Assembly: GCA_002084425.1 (NCBI GenBank) | Contig: NBLN01000007.1 | Span: 62,001-126,000 of the forward strand | Reading direction: 5' to 3' | DNA from: Desulfobacteraceae bacterium 4572_130 | Lineage (GTDB): Bacteria > Desulfobacterota > Desulfobacteria > Desulfobacterales > Desulfobacteraceae | Length of the DNA stretch: 64,000 nt | Shown here: piece by piece, positions 8,801 to 17,602 of the stretch | Layout: each line of letters starts with the position of its first letter | Position numbering within the stretch: position 1 is the first letter of the stretch | Notes under the pieces: model-generated | Told to the model about the DNA's origin: nothing | What the model saw: only the letters and a program-made list of their open reading frames with translations | Database searches by the model: none | Program-made: the position numbers and the translations under genes

Positions 8801-10009
8801 ATGAATATTTTGTTACAACAGGATAATAATTGCGATATTCCAATTATATTAGATGAAATTGATTTGCATGTTACAACAAAATGTAATTTAAAATGCAGTT
8901 TTTGCAGTGTCAGGGCAAATGAACATAATTATAATGATTTGTCTTTAAAACAAATTTTTGAAATTATTTCTCAGGCTCATAATCTTGGAATGAAAGAGCT
9001 GCATTTAACAGGAGGAGAACCAGCATTAAGACAGGATTTAGAACAAATTATTAATTATGCTTTTAAAAAAGGAATAAAAACCCGCGTTATTACAAATGGA
9101 ACTTTAATAAATAAAAAGCGTTTATATAGACTTCAAGATGCAGGTCTTTTAAATATTATGGTAAGTATAGATGGGCTTGAACAAACTCATAATATTATGC
9201 GGGGTTCTTCAAGTTCTTGGAAAAAAGCAATTAATTGTGTTGAAATGGCTGTTAAGCTTGGTTTTCAAACTAGAATAGCCTTAGCTGCGTTTAAAAATAA
9301 TATCAATGAAATCCCTAAATTAATGGAAATTGCAAATAATATTGGAACACATATTTTTTCTATTTTTATTGGGTCTCCTTTAGGAAGGGGCATAAAATTA
9401 AAAGATAAAGTTATAGATTCACATATATGGTATTTGTTTCTTAAAAAACTTTTAAAAGATGTGTCTAAATCAAGATATGGTCATAATATGGAAATTATTG
9501 CAGAGCAGGGATTTTTATGGTCTGATACCAAAGGATTTAATCCTGATAATATAAAAGGTCGGGGAACTGGATGCTCTACATTATTAAAAAATTTTGATTA
9601 TCTTATAGTAAGAGGTGATGGAAATCTTTATCCATGTATATTTTTTTTACATAATGGAGTGTCTCTTGGAAATATTACAAAACAATCTCTTAAATCAGCA
9701 CTTGTTTATGCAAAAAAACAAAAAGCTTATGAAAAATTTGTTAAATTAAAAAATGGTTGCAAAGATTGTAAATTCAATTTTTCTTGCAATGGAGGGTGTT
9801 CAGGTTATTCTTTTTTATATTTTAAAGATTGGCATAAACCTGATCCAAGATGTATGTTGCAACAAAAAATAGTTAAAAAAAATACTTTTCAACAAGAATT
9901 TTTATCCAGCCAGCAATACCACCAACAATATTATCCACTATGTCCCATTGCAAAATTAAATTTACGCACTGGACAGTTTGGAGGAAGTTCTGAACAGGCA
10001 TTGTCCTAG
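8801..10009 (+). CDS. Radical SAM/SPASM protein D of the cluster
   Basis: 402 residues with the textbook order of a PqqE/SkfB-like enzyme: TTKCNLKCSFC (Cys28, 32, 35), LHLTGGEPALR, VSIDGLEQTH, then SPASM cysteines in GCSTLL, LYPCIFF, GCKDC, SCNGGC and a final PRCML. A tail of about 45 residues after the last SPASM Cys is rich in Gln and Tyr and has one more Cys (PLCPIAK). It begins ten bases after protein C and ends the co-directional block. The next 190 bases hold no recognisable precursor peptide gene. Which substrate it acts on is unknown. Confidence 0.85.
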   Translation: MNILLQQDNNCDIPIILDEIDLHVTTKCNLKCSFCSVRANEHNYNDLSLKQIFEIISQAHNLGMKELHLTGGEPALRQDLEQIINYAFKKGIKTRVITNGTLINKKRLYRLQDAGLLNIMVSIDGLEQTHNIMRGSSSSWKKAINCVEMAVKLGFQTRIALAAFKNNINEIPKLMEIANNIGTHIFSIFIGSPLGRGIKLKDKVIDSHIWYLFLKKLLKDVSKSRYGHNMEIIAEQGFLWSDTKGFNPDNIKGRGTGCSTLLKNFDYLIVRGDGNLYPCIFFLHNGVSLGNITKQSLKSALVYAKKQKAYEKFVKLKNGCKDCKFNFSCNGGCSGYSFLYFKDWHKPDPRCMLQQKIVKKNTFQQEFLSSQQYHQQYYPLCPIAKLNLRTGQFGGSSEQALS

Positions 10010-10213
10010 GTGTGTGTTAAATAATAATTTTCTTAGATAAGATACCCATGATTATCCCAATAAAAATTTTCTATTGATATTCAATGTTTTTTTAAAGTGA
10101 TTTATGATAAAACCATGCCAAATTAAAATTAAAATATGTAATTTAAAAAATTTTAAAAAAATTCTTAAATTTAGATTTTTTTTATATGCTTATGAAAAAT
10201 GGAGAATATTAAT

Positions 10214-10786
10214 ATGAAAACAGTGAATTTTGTATTAAGCGGTCTAGGAGGGCAGGGCATTCTTTTTATGACAAAAATCTTTGCTTTAACTGCTATAGAT
10301 AAGGGATATAATATACTTGGTGCTGAAACTCACGGCATGGCACAGCGCGGTGGTTCTGTTGTGTCTCATTTAAGAATTGGAGATACAGAATCAAGCTTAA
10401 TTTGTGCTGGTACAGCAGATTTTTTAATTTCAATGGATGAATCAGAAGCTTATAGATATCTGCCATATTTAAAAAAAGAAGGAAACCTTTTTGTAAATGC
10501 CTCATATGATACATTTCCTGATAAACGCGTTACATCGTATTTCAGTAAAATGAAAATTAAATATCAGGCAATGCAAGCTTCAAAAGTTGCTTTTAAACTA
10601 GGTTCTCCAAGATCAACAAATCTTGCTATGGTTGCATTTTATTCTGGGTTTGATATTGGTCCTTTAACTAAAGATGAATTAAGAACTACAGTAAACACAT
10701 TAAGCCCTGATTTATTTAAGGAAAAAAATTTAAAAATTTTTGATACATGCTATAAAACAGGCAGAAAAATGTTTTTGGAAAATTGA
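10214..10786 (+). CDS. iorB: Indolepyruvate:ferredoxin oxidoreductase beta subunit
   Basis: The beta subunit of the enzyme that oxidatively decarboxylates aryl-pyruvates (from aromatic amino acids) to acyl-CoA with ferredoxin. Family marks are FVLSGLGGQGILFMTKI at the start, AETHGMAQRGGSVVSHLR, and the length (190 residues). I chose the ATG at 10214 because GGAG at 10201-10204 sits nine bases upstream; the ATG at 10199 would add five residues and lacks such a site. The alpha subunit IorA is absent from the window, so the partner must be elsewhere. Position after the aminotransferase-containing cluster may be chance. Confidence 0.85.
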   Translation: MKTVNFVLSGLGGQGILFMTKIFALTAIDKGYNILGAETHGMAQRGGSVVSHLRIGDTESSLICAGTADFLISMDESEAYRYLPYLKKEGNLFVNASYDTFPDKRVTSYFSKMKIKYQAMQASKVAFKLGSPRSTNLAMVAFYSGFDIGPLTKDELRTTVNTLSPDLFKEKNLKIFDTCYKTGRKMFLEN

Positions 10787-10888
10787 TAAATATAAATGGG
10801 ATTTTGTTTTGATAATTTTATGCTTGAAAAGAAGGTATGAAGATATTCTGAATATAAAAATAATAAGTTAGAAGATTTTTTAAAAATA

Positions 10889-11320
10889 TTATTTGTTTCG
10901 TTCCATGTGGCTTTTAATACCAAACCCACTACCCAAACCACCTAAAAAGATGACAAGAATTTTTATTATTTCCTTGTAAAGTTCCTTATCTGAGCCAACT
11001 AGGAAAATTGTTAAGAAAATAAATAATATTGCAAAAATTAAAAGATATATAAGGGTAAATTTTCTAGTTTCGCCTGCATCTTTAAATGATCTTTCGTCAT
11101 CTTTTTCTGCAAGCTCTAATATCTTATCAATATGTTTTTCATTAATTTTATCAGCAAGTGGATTTTGCATGGAATCAAATTCATGCATTGACATACCAAC
11201 TTCTATTATTTTTTTTGCTTTTGGTGGAAGATTATCTAATACATTATCTGATTTTTGATTTATTTCTTCTATAGAGTTATTATCTTTTTTTAAACCTAAT
11301 TTTTTTTCAGTTTTACTCAT
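10889..11320 (-). CDS. Small two-TM membrane protein, unknown (DUF2335-like topology)
   Basis: 143 residues: a charged soluble N-terminal half, including DNLPPKAKKIIEVGMSM and IDKILELAEKDDERS, followed by two hydrophobic helices (about residues 87-108 and 117-136) and a short basic tail. The order resembles DUF2335-type predicted membrane proteins, but I am not certain. Its ATG overlaps the stop of the upstream gene by one base (TAATG), so the pair is translationally coupled. No function can be named. Confidence 0.6.
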   Translation of the reverse strand: MSKTEKKLGLKKDNNSIEEINQKSDNVLDNLPPKAKKIIEVGMSMHEFDSMQNPLADKINEKHIDKILELAEKDDERSFKDAGETRKFTLIYLLIFAILFIFLTIFLVGSDKELYKEIIKILVIFLGGLGSGFGIKSHMERNK

Positions 11321-11601
11321 TATAATCGTTTCAATAATTGGTCTAGAGAAATTTTATTATTTAGTACAGTATTAATTCGATTAGAAATTTCAGTTTCAAC
11401 AAAAGACGCTGCAGCTTGTTTAATAAGCCTTTGAAATGTTTTATTATCTATGTCTTTATTTTGATGAAGTTTTATAAGATGTTTTACAAAATATTGAAAA
11501 CCTTTAATATGGTTATGCCTAGGTAAAGAGGATTTTAATCTTTTTTTATGGTAATATGAAAAAATATTATTATATGATTTTTTGTATTTTTGTATATTCA
11601 T
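11320..11601 (-). CDS. Small basic protein of unknown function
   Basis: 93 residues, rich in Lys, His and Asn, predicted all-helical, with no motif I recognise. It is the first gene of a two-gene minus-strand unit whose second member is a small two-TM membrane protein, joined by a TAATG overlap. Such a pair could be a toxin-antitoxin or membrane-sensor unit, but nothing in the sequence decides that. It faces away from the plus-strand ispH gene across 187 AT-rich bases in which I see nothing certain. Confidence 0.5.
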   Translation of the reverse strand: MNIQKYKKSYNNIFSYYHKKRLKSSLPRHNHIKGFQYFVKHLIKLHQNKDIDNKTFQRLIKQAAASFVETEISNRINTVLNNKISLDQLLKRL

Positions 11602-11788
11602 TATTTCCTCATTAGAAAGAAAGTTCTATTTTTTTTTAAATTTTTACCATTAATATAAATACTTAGTAAAGTCAAATTAATATATATTATCTATATAATA
11701 ATTATAATCCAATAAATATGATTTATAATTACAATACTTTACTTAAATTTGAATTTTTTACAAAATTATCAATTCTAAAGAAACTTTT

Positions 11789-13582
11789 ATGAAAATTTCA
11801 ATTGCAAAAAATGCAGGATTTTGCATGGGTGTTCAAAGGGCTGTAAATATTGCCTTGGATGCATCCAATAATACAAAGGAACCTTTATATACATTTGGTC
11901 CTTTAATTCATAATCCTCAGGTATTGGAAATGCTTAAAAACAAGGGGATTTTATCTTTACAAAAAATTCCTGAAAAAGGAAAAGGCACTGTTTTAATTCG
12001 TGCTCATGGAGTTCCTCTAAATGAGCATGAACTTCTTGAAAAGGTTGGTTTTAATGTTATTAATGCTACATGCCCAAGAGTAATAAGTGTACAAAAAATA
12101 ATAAAAAAACATGGAAAAGCAGGTTATGAAACAATTATAATTGGAGATAGAAATCATCCTGAAGTAAAGGGGCTTCTAGGCTATGTTAGTAAAAACGGAT
12201 ATACAGTATCTAGTTTAAAAGAATTTAAAAATCTTCCAAAATTTGAAAAAGCAGTTGTTGTTGCCCAGACAACTCAGGACACATCTTTGTTTAATCAAAT
12301 AAAAAAAAATACTCAAAATAATTATCCAAAATATAAAATATTTAATACAATTTGTGATTCTACTGAAAAAAGACAAAAAGAAGTTAGAGAAATTTCAGAA
12401 AAAAATGATGTAATTATTGTTATTGGCGGTAAACAAAGTGGAAATACCAGGCGTCTTGCCCAAATTGCTGCAAGTACAGGAAAATCATGTTTTCACATTG
12501 AAAATATTTCTGAACTTGATTTTAAAAAAATATCTTTTAAAGATTCTCTGGCAATTACAGCAGGTGCATCAACGCCTAACTGGATAATTAATGAAGCTTA
12601 TGGAAAAATTAAAACATTTTTTCAAAAAAATAATAATTTGTTTTATTCTTTTGTTTTGCAGACAAGAGATTTTTTATTAAAAACAAATATTTTACTTTCT
12701 TTGGGAGCAGGATGTCTTACTTATGCATGTTCTAGAATGCAGGGATTTGAACATAATTTACCTTATGTGTTTTTGGCAATGTTTTATATTCTTTCCATGC
12801 AGATAATTAATAATTTATTTACTATTAAATCAGACAAATATAATAATCCTAAAAGGGCATATTTTTATGAAAAAAATAAAAAAATACTTAGAATTTGTGC
12901 AGGAATAAGTGGCTTAGGAGGACTTTATATAACATTTCATTTAAGTATATTTTCATTTTTCATTTTTATGGCAATGAGTATTTTAGGATTTTCATATAAT
13001 TTAAAATTTTTTTCATTTTTTAAAATTAAAAGGAGAATAAAAGATATTTCAGGATCAAAAACTATTTTTATTGCAGGTGCCTGGGGTATTATTACATCAG
13101 TTTTACCATTTTTATTACATCAATCATCAATTTTCAATTTTCAATTTTTAAATCTCAAACCTCAAACTTTAATGGATTTTATATCTGTTTCCCCTTTTTT
13201 ATTATTTTCTAGACAAACACTTGCAATGGTTTCTGTATTTGTATTTTCAACTGGATTAGTATTTTCCAGAACAATATTTTTTGATATTCTGGAAATGCAG
13301 GGAAACAGAATTACAGGAAAAGAAACTCTGGCAATTCTTATTGGTGAGAAAAAAAGCTTAAAAATAATTAAACAGGTTTTAATTTTAATTTTTCTTGTTT
13401 GTTTTTTATCAGCAAGTATTGGAATTATTCAGAAAACTGGATTTGTTCTGGCGTTTTTACCTGTTTTAATGCTTTTTCTAATTATTTATACTGAAAAAAA
13501 TAATTTATTTTCTGGAATGTACTTGTACTTTATTATTGAGCTGCATTTTATTATAGCTGGAATAATGGCAGTTATTTTTTAA
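11789..13582 (+). CDS. ispH: IspH (HMBPP reductase) fused to a UbiA-like membrane prenyltransferase domain
   Basis: Residues 1 to about 283 are a complete 4-hydroxy-3-methylbut-2-enyl diphosphate reductase, the last enzyme of the MEP isoprenoid pathway. All three Fe-S cysteines are present (GFCMGV at Cys12, NATCPRV near 94, TICDST near 188). About 310 further residues in the same frame form a polytopic membrane domain. Its two UbiA-type signature regions are recognisable: NNLFTIKSDKYNNPKRA for the first (the usual NDxxDxxxD is degenerate) and FFDILEMQGNRITGKETL for the second. The fusion would couple IPP/DMAPP formation to a membrane prenyl transfer. The changed first Asp motif makes activity of the second domain uncertain. 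Confidence 0.88.
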   Translation: MKISIAKNAGFCMGVQRAVNIALDASNNTKEPLYTFGPLIHNPQVLEMLKNKGILSLQKIPEKGKGTVLIRAHGVPLNEHELLEKVGFNVINATCPRVISVQKIIKKHGKAGYETIIIGDRNHPEVKGLLGYVSKNGYTVSSLKEFKNLPKFEKAVVVAQTTQDTSLFNQIKKNTQNNYPKYKIFNTICDSTEKRQKEVREISEKNDVIIVIGGKQSGNTRRLAQIAASTGKSCFHIENISELDFKKISFKDSLAITAGASTPNWIINEAYGKIKTFFQKNNNLFYSFVLQTRDFLLKTNILLSLGAGCLTYACSRMQGFEHNLPYVFLAMFYILSMQIINNLFTIKSDKYNNPKRAYFYEKNKKILRICAGISGLGGLYITFHLSIFSFFIFMAMSILGFSYNLKFFSFFKIKRRIKDISGSKTIFIAGAWGIITSVLPFLLHQSSIFNFQFLNLKPQTLMDFISVSPFLLFSRQTLAMVSVFVFSTGLVFSRTIFFDILEMQGNRITGKETLAILIGEKKSLKIIKQVLILIFLVCFLSASIGIIQKTGFVLAFLPVLMLFLIIYTEKNNLFSGMYLYFIIELHFIIAGIMAVIF

Positions 13583-13595
13583 TTAGACTTAGAAT

Positions 13596-14429
13596 CTAAA
13601 GGGATAAACCAATATTTTTATAATATTGTCCTTGTTTTATTTTTCCTCTTTTTATGCAGCCTTGACTATATATTTTACATTTTTTCCTAAGAACTTTTTC
13701 AGAGGCTTTTATTTGTTTATTTGTTAATTTATGGTTTTTTAAAAGTTTTTGAATTGATTTGATTCTATATTTATCAAGGGAATGGTTTTTTGAAAGCTGA
13801 TCCTTATGCCCGCCTTTTTTTATTGTATATGGTTTATTAATTAAAAAAATTGGATGGGTAATTGCTGTTCTTAACCATAGATCATAATCCTCACATGCAA
13901 AAAAGTCTTCATCAAAATACCCAATAACATCAAAAAATATTTTTTTCATCATTACAGCTGATGGACTTACAAGGCACAATTCCAAAGATTCTTTAAATAT
14001 TATCCCAGACTTTTTTTTATGTTTTTTCATTGGATTAATTCTTTTTCCATTTCTAATCCATATTTCTTCAGTCTGGCATATTATGGCACTAGGATTAGAA
14101 TTAAAAAAATCAATTTGACATGATATTTTAGGTGGGAGCCATAAATCATCAGAATCAAGAAAAGCTATAAATTCTCCTTTGCTTTTTTTAATGCCTATAT
14201 TTCTTGCTGCACTTACACCTTTATTTTCCTGTTTTAAATAAATAATTTGTTTCATAAATGGTTTAAGTTTTTCTGTTGTATTATCACTTGAACCATCATC
14301 AACAATAATTAATTCCAAGGGGGTGTAATCCTGTGCAAGAACAGATTGTAAAGCTTTTAAAATTATCCAGCTTCTATTAAATGTAGGAATAATTACACTT
14401 ACAAGGGGATTTTTATTATGATTATTCAT
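13596..14429 (-). CDS. Family 2 glycosyltransferase
   Basis: A GT-A fold inverting glycosyltransferase of 277 residues. It starts with the family motif VSVIIPTFNRSWIILKAL, has the nucleotide-binding IIVDDGSSDNT, the metal-binding FLDSDDLWLPP, and a late FACEDYDLWLR that corresponds to the ED catalytic-base region. It probably adds a sugar to a surface polysaccharide or lipid; donor and acceptor are unknown. It has no membrane segment. It converges on the ispH-ubiA gene with only 13 bases between the two stops, and no other surface-polysaccharide genes are near. Confidence 0.88.
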   Translation of the reverse strand: MNNHNKNPLVSVIIPTFNRSWIILKALQSVLAQDYTPLELIIVDDGSSDNTTEKLKPFMKQIIYLKQENKGVSAARNIGIKKSKGEFIAFLDSDDLWLPPKISCQIDFFNSNPSAIICQTEEIWIRNGKRINPMKKHKKKSGIIFKESLELCLVSPSAVMMKKIFFDVIGYFDEDFFACEDYDLWLRTAITHPIFLINKPYTIKKGGHKDQLSKNHSLDKYRIKSIQKLLKNHKLTNKQIKASEKVLRKKCKIYSQGCIKRGKIKQGQYYKNIGLSL

Positions 14430-14691
14430 GGATTTAGATTTTTAATATTTTTTTTAAAATAATGAATTTTTAATGAGAACCGCATGATTTATATTTAACA
14501 TGTAAGTTTTTAATTTTAAATATTTTTAAATTTTTGTATTTAATTATCTTAATCTTGACACAGGTTTTAAAATTATTTACACACAAAAAAGAATAAGAAA
14601 GTATATGATTTATTATTTATTTAATTAACAGATTATAAAAAGTTCGCCCTTATATTTTTTCGTGGTTTTTTTTAAAAAAAAAGAGGATTTT

Positions 14692-14913
14692 ATGGCAAGG
14701 TTGAAATTAAAGGAACATCTTATAAACCAGGATTGGTGTAAAGGATGCGGCATTTGTGTCCATTTTTGTCCGAAAAAAGTTCTTAAACTTAATGCAATGG
14801 AAAGGGTTGAGGTTCTAAATCCTGAAAATTGTATTTGCTGTAAATTTTGTGAACTAAGATGCCCTGACCTTGCAATTGAAGTTCTTACAACTCAGGATGG
14901 AAAACATGACTAG
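14692..14913 (+). CDS. korD: 2-oxoacid:ferredoxin oxidoreductase delta subunit (2[4Fe-4S] ferredoxin)
   Basis: A small ferredoxin-like subunit that passes electrons from the oxidoreductase to ferredoxin. Two cluster motifs are complete: CKGCGICVHFCP and CICCKFCELRCP. The ATG at 14692 is preferred: AGAGGA lies seven bases upstream, and the protein then begins MARLKLKEHL; a further ATG at 14662 lacks a site. It is the first gene of a korDABC operon and its stop overlaps the korA start region. TTGACA at 14555-14560 may be the -35 box of the operon promoter, but no good -10 follows. Confidence 0.9.
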   Translation: MARLKLKEHLINQDWCKGCGICVHFCPKKVLKLNAMERVEVLNPENCICCKFCELRCPDLAIEVLTTQDGKHD

Positions 14914-16054
14914 TAAAATAAAATTTGTACATGGAAATGAGGCATGTGTTAGAGGTGCTTTATATGCAGGTGTTAATTTTTTTGCAGGTTATCCAATAAC
15001 ACCTTCAACGGAAATTGCTGAGATTCTTTCTCAAAAACTTCCAGAACAAGGTGATAAATTCATTCAAATGGAAGATGAAATTGCATCTATGTGTGCAATT
15101 ATTGGAGCTTCATTAACAGGTCATAAAGTTATGACTGCTACAAGCGGCCCAGGTTTTTCTCTTAAGCAGGAGGCTTTAGGATATGCATGTATGGCTGAAA
15201 TTCCCTGTGTTATAGTTAATGTTCAAAGGGGAGGTCCTTCAACTGGAAATCCAACCCATGTAAGTCAGGGGGATGTAAATCAGGCAAGGTGGGGAACTCA
15301 TGGTGATCATTCAATAATAGCACTTACAGCTTCAAATCATCAGGATATTTTTGAAACAACAGTTAATGCATTTAATTTTGCAGAAACATATAGAACTCCT
15401 GTTATACTGCTTTTTGACGAAACAATTTGTCATATGAGGGAAAAGCTTATTATCCCCAGAAAAAATGATATTCCAATAGTTAATAGATTTAGAACTTCCT
15501 TAAAAAAGCATGTTGATTATCATCCATATTTACCAAGGGAAGATGGAAGGCTTCCTATGTCAGATTTTGGTGATGTGCATAGATATAATGTTACTGGACT
15601 TTTCCATGATATGTGGGGATTTCCCTCAAATAATCCTAAAATAGTACAGGAACTTTTACATCATATTAATGATAAAATTGAAAATAGTATCCATGAAATA
15701 ACAAAATACAAGGAACATTATCTTGAGAATGCTGAATATATTCTTATTTCCTATGGTTCTTCTGCAAGATCTGCAATTCATATGGCTAAAAATAGAACTC
15801 AAAGAGGTGAAAAAATTGGAGTTCTTGAACTTCAGTCTTTATGGCCCTTTCCTCATGCACTTGTTAGAGAAAAATGCAGCAAAGCAAAGGCTGTTCTAGT
15901 TGTAGAAATGAATATGGGGCAGATATTAAATCAGGTTAAACTGGCACTTGGTGATTCAAAAAATGTGTTTTTGGCAAATCGCATAGATGGTAATTTAATA
16001 ACACCTACAAATATTAAAGCACTCCTTAGAGTTATACAAGGAAGAGGAGTATAA
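14906..16054 (+). CDS. korA: 2-oxoglutarate (2-oxoacid):ferredoxin oxidoreductase alpha subunit
   Basis: The alpha subunit of the CoA-dependent enzyme that converts a 2-oxoacid, most likely 2-oxoglutarate, to its acyl-CoA while reducing ferredoxin. Family marks are GYPITPSTEIAEIL, MEDEIASM, ATSGPGFSLKQEALGYA and RGGPSTGNPT. I place the start at the ATG at 14906, giving KIKFVHGNEA near the N-terminus; it overlaps korD by eight bases. An ATG at 14870 in the same frame would lie deep inside korD. Assignment to 2-oxoglutarate rather than another oxoacid rests on the DABC gene order and is inference. Confidence 0.9.
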   Translation: MTSKIKFVHGNEACVRGALYAGVNFFAGYPITPSTEIAEILSQKLPEQGDKFIQMEDEIASMCAIIGASLTGHKVMTATSGPGFSLKQEALGYACMAEIPCVIVNVQRGGPSTGNPTHVSQGDVNQARWGTHGDHSIIALTASNHQDIFETTVNAFNFAETYRTPVILLFDETICHMREKLIIPRKNDIPIVNRFRTSLKKHVDYHPYLPREDGRLPMSDFGDVHRYNVTGLFHDMWGFPSNNPKIVQELLHHINDKIENSIHEITKYKEHYLENAEYILISYGSSARSAIHMAKNRTQRGEKIGVLELQSLWPFPHALVREKCSKAKAVLVVEMNMGQILNQVKLALGDSKNVFLANRIDGNLITPTNIKALLRVIQGRGV

Positions 16055-16055
16055 A

Positions 16056-16874
16056 ATGAGTGTAAAAGATTATATTCGTGAAAGATTTTTTCCCCATATA
16101 TGGTGTCCTGGATGTGGGCACGGTATAGTTTTAAATTCTTTTTTAAGGGCAGTAGAACAACTTAAAATTAATAAAAATAAAATAGTAATAACTTCTGGAA
16201 TTGGATGTTCAGCAAGAATTTCAGGTTATGTTGATTTTCATAGTCTTCATACAATACATGGTAGAGCCCTTGCTTTTGCAACCGGCTTAAAATTAAGTAA
16301 ACCTAAATTAAAAATTATAGTGCCTATGGGAGATGGAGATGCTTTAGCAATTGGCGGCAATCATTTTATTCATGCTGCAAGAAGAAATATTGATGTTACA
16401 GCAATTATAATGAATAATCGAATATATGGCATGACAGGAGGACAATATTCTCCATTATCAGGACTTAACATAAAAGCTTCTACTGCTCCTTTTTTAACAA
16501 TTGAAAATGATTTTAATATTGTTGAACTTGCAAAAGCTGCTGGAGCATCATTTGTTGCAAGAACAACAACATATCATGTGTTGGAAGCTGTAACTCTTTT
16601 AAAAAAAGCAATTAAGCATAAAGGTTTTTCAGTAATTGAAATACTTTCCCAATGTCCTACTTATTTTGGCAGAAAAAATAAAAAAGGAGATGCTTGTTCA
16701 ATGCTTGAGCTTTATAAAAAAAATACAGGAAAAATTGGATCTAAAAAATTAAATAATAATCCTGATTTAATTAAAAGAGGAATTTTTGTAAATAATAATA
16801 AGCCTGAATATTGTGAAGAATATGAAAAAATTATCCAAAAAGCAGCAACTGCCGCTGCCATAAGGCAGATTTGA
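16056..16874 (+). CDS. korB: 2-oxoglutarate (2-oxoacid):ferredoxin oxidoreductase beta subunit (TPP-binding)
   Basis: This subunit binds thiamine diphosphate. Visible motifs are WCPGCGHGIVL near the N-terminus (a Cys pair that contributes to a cluster or fold), SGIGCSAR, and the TPP/Mg motif GDGDALAIGGNHFIHAARRN followed by NNRIYGMTGGQ. At 272 residues it has the usual length. It begins two bases after korA, and korC follows after 83 bases that contain a copy of a second intergenic repeat. It completes the catalytic pair with KorA. Confidence 0.92.
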   Translation: MSVKDYIRERFFPHIWCPGCGHGIVLNSFLRAVEQLKINKNKIVITSGIGCSARISGYVDFHSLHTIHGRALAFATGLKLSKPKLKIIVPMGDGDALAIGGNHFIHAARRNIDVTAIIMNNRIYGMTGGQYSPLSGLNIKASTAPFLTIENDFNIVELAKAAGASFVARTTTYHVLEAVTLLKKAIKHKGFSVIEILSQCPTYFGRKNKKGDACSMLELYKKNTGKIGSKKLNNNPDLIKRGIFVNNNKPEYCEEYEKIIQKAATAAAIRQI

Positions 16875-16948
16875 TTTTTAGTTTCTAGTTTGTCTGAGAA
16901 CAAAATATCAAAGAATATTAAATAGTTATTCTTTTATATAATAAGGAG
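16864..16948 (+). repeat. Intergenic repeat family B, copy 1
   Basis: The stretch from GGCAGAT at 16864 to ATAATAAGGAGAAAAA matches 48726-48816 along most of its length: GGCAGAT, then AACAAAATAT, AAAGAATATTAA and TAGTTAT in the same order and spacing. Here it supplies the korC ribosome-binding site at its 3' end and slightly overlaps the end of korB. Confidence 0.5.
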
Positions 16949-16957
16949 AAAAAATAA

Positions 16958-17503
16958 ATGAAACGAACAAGGCTGGTGTTTTCAGGTTCAGGAGGCCAGG
17001 GAGTTATAACAGCCGGGATAATTCTAGCAGAAGCTGCTGTTATATATGAAAATATGAATGCAACTCAAACCCAGACCTATGGTGCTGCAGCAAGAGGCGG
17101 TGCAACCAAAACTGATGTTATAATATCAGATTCTAAAATATATTTTCCTGAAGTTGTCCAGCCTAATATTCTTGTTTGTCTTACTCAAGATAGCTACAAT
17201 AATTTTGCATCTATTATCAGGCCCGGAGGTATTCTTTTAACTGATTTAAGATTTGTTAAAACCATTAAAAAAATTGATGCAAAACAAATAGAACTTCCTA
17301 TGTATGAAAATGTTATAAAGCAAATTAATAAAAAAGTTGTGTTTAATATATGTATGCTTGGAGCACTTATTGGAATAACTAGACTTTTAAAACCAAGTTC
17401 AATTATTAAAGTCTTAAAAAAAAGAATTTCAAAAGATTTTATTGATATAAATAAAAAAGCTCTTGATATGGGTATTAAAATGGGCAGGGAGTTTAAAAAG
17501 TAA
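16958..17503 (+). CDS. korC: 2-oxoglutarate (2-oxoacid):ferredoxin oxidoreductase gamma subunit
   Basis: The gamma subunit completes the KorDABC complex. It has the family's Rossmann-like start LVFSGSGGQGVITAGIILAE, the conserved TQTYGAAARGGATKTDVIIS and the usual length (181 residues). The ATG follows AAGGAG at good spacing. A hairpin with a T-run about 45 bases after the stop probably ends the operon. It is homologous to IorB at 10.2 kb, but the two belong to different complexes. Confidence 0.92.
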   Translation: MKRTRLVFSGSGGQGVITAGIILAEAAVIYENMNATQTQTYGAAARGGATKTDVIISDSKIYFPEVVQPNILVCLTQDSYNNFASIIRPGGILLTDLRFVKTIKKIDAKQIELPMYENVIKQINKKVVFNICMLGALIGITRLLKPSSIIKVLKKRISKDFIDINKKALDMGIKMGREFKK

Positions 17504-17545
17504 ATGGCGTTATAAAAATTGTTAAATAATTTCTTTACAAGGTTT

Positions 17546-17585
17546 AAATCATATAATAATATAATCATATTATATGATTTTTTTT
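17546..17585 (+). terminator. Hairpin with T-run after korC; possible operator of the VapBC-like pair
   Basis: AAATCATATAAT (17546-17557) pairs perfectly with ATTATATGATTT (17569-17580), followed by an eight-T run. This fits a Rho-independent terminator for korDABC. It lies less than 20 bases before the ribosome-binding site of the antitoxin, so an operator function for the toxin-antitoxin unit is also possible. Confidence 0.55.
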
Positions 17586-17602
17586 GTTGAGAGGAGATAA
17601 AA

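Noticed and set aside
3858-10009. Radical SAM block as PQQ, mycofactocin or His-Xaa-Ser maturation system
   Set aside because: The partner proteins (PqqD, MftB, HxsD and the short precursors) are not present, and the four proteins do not resemble those specific enzymes.
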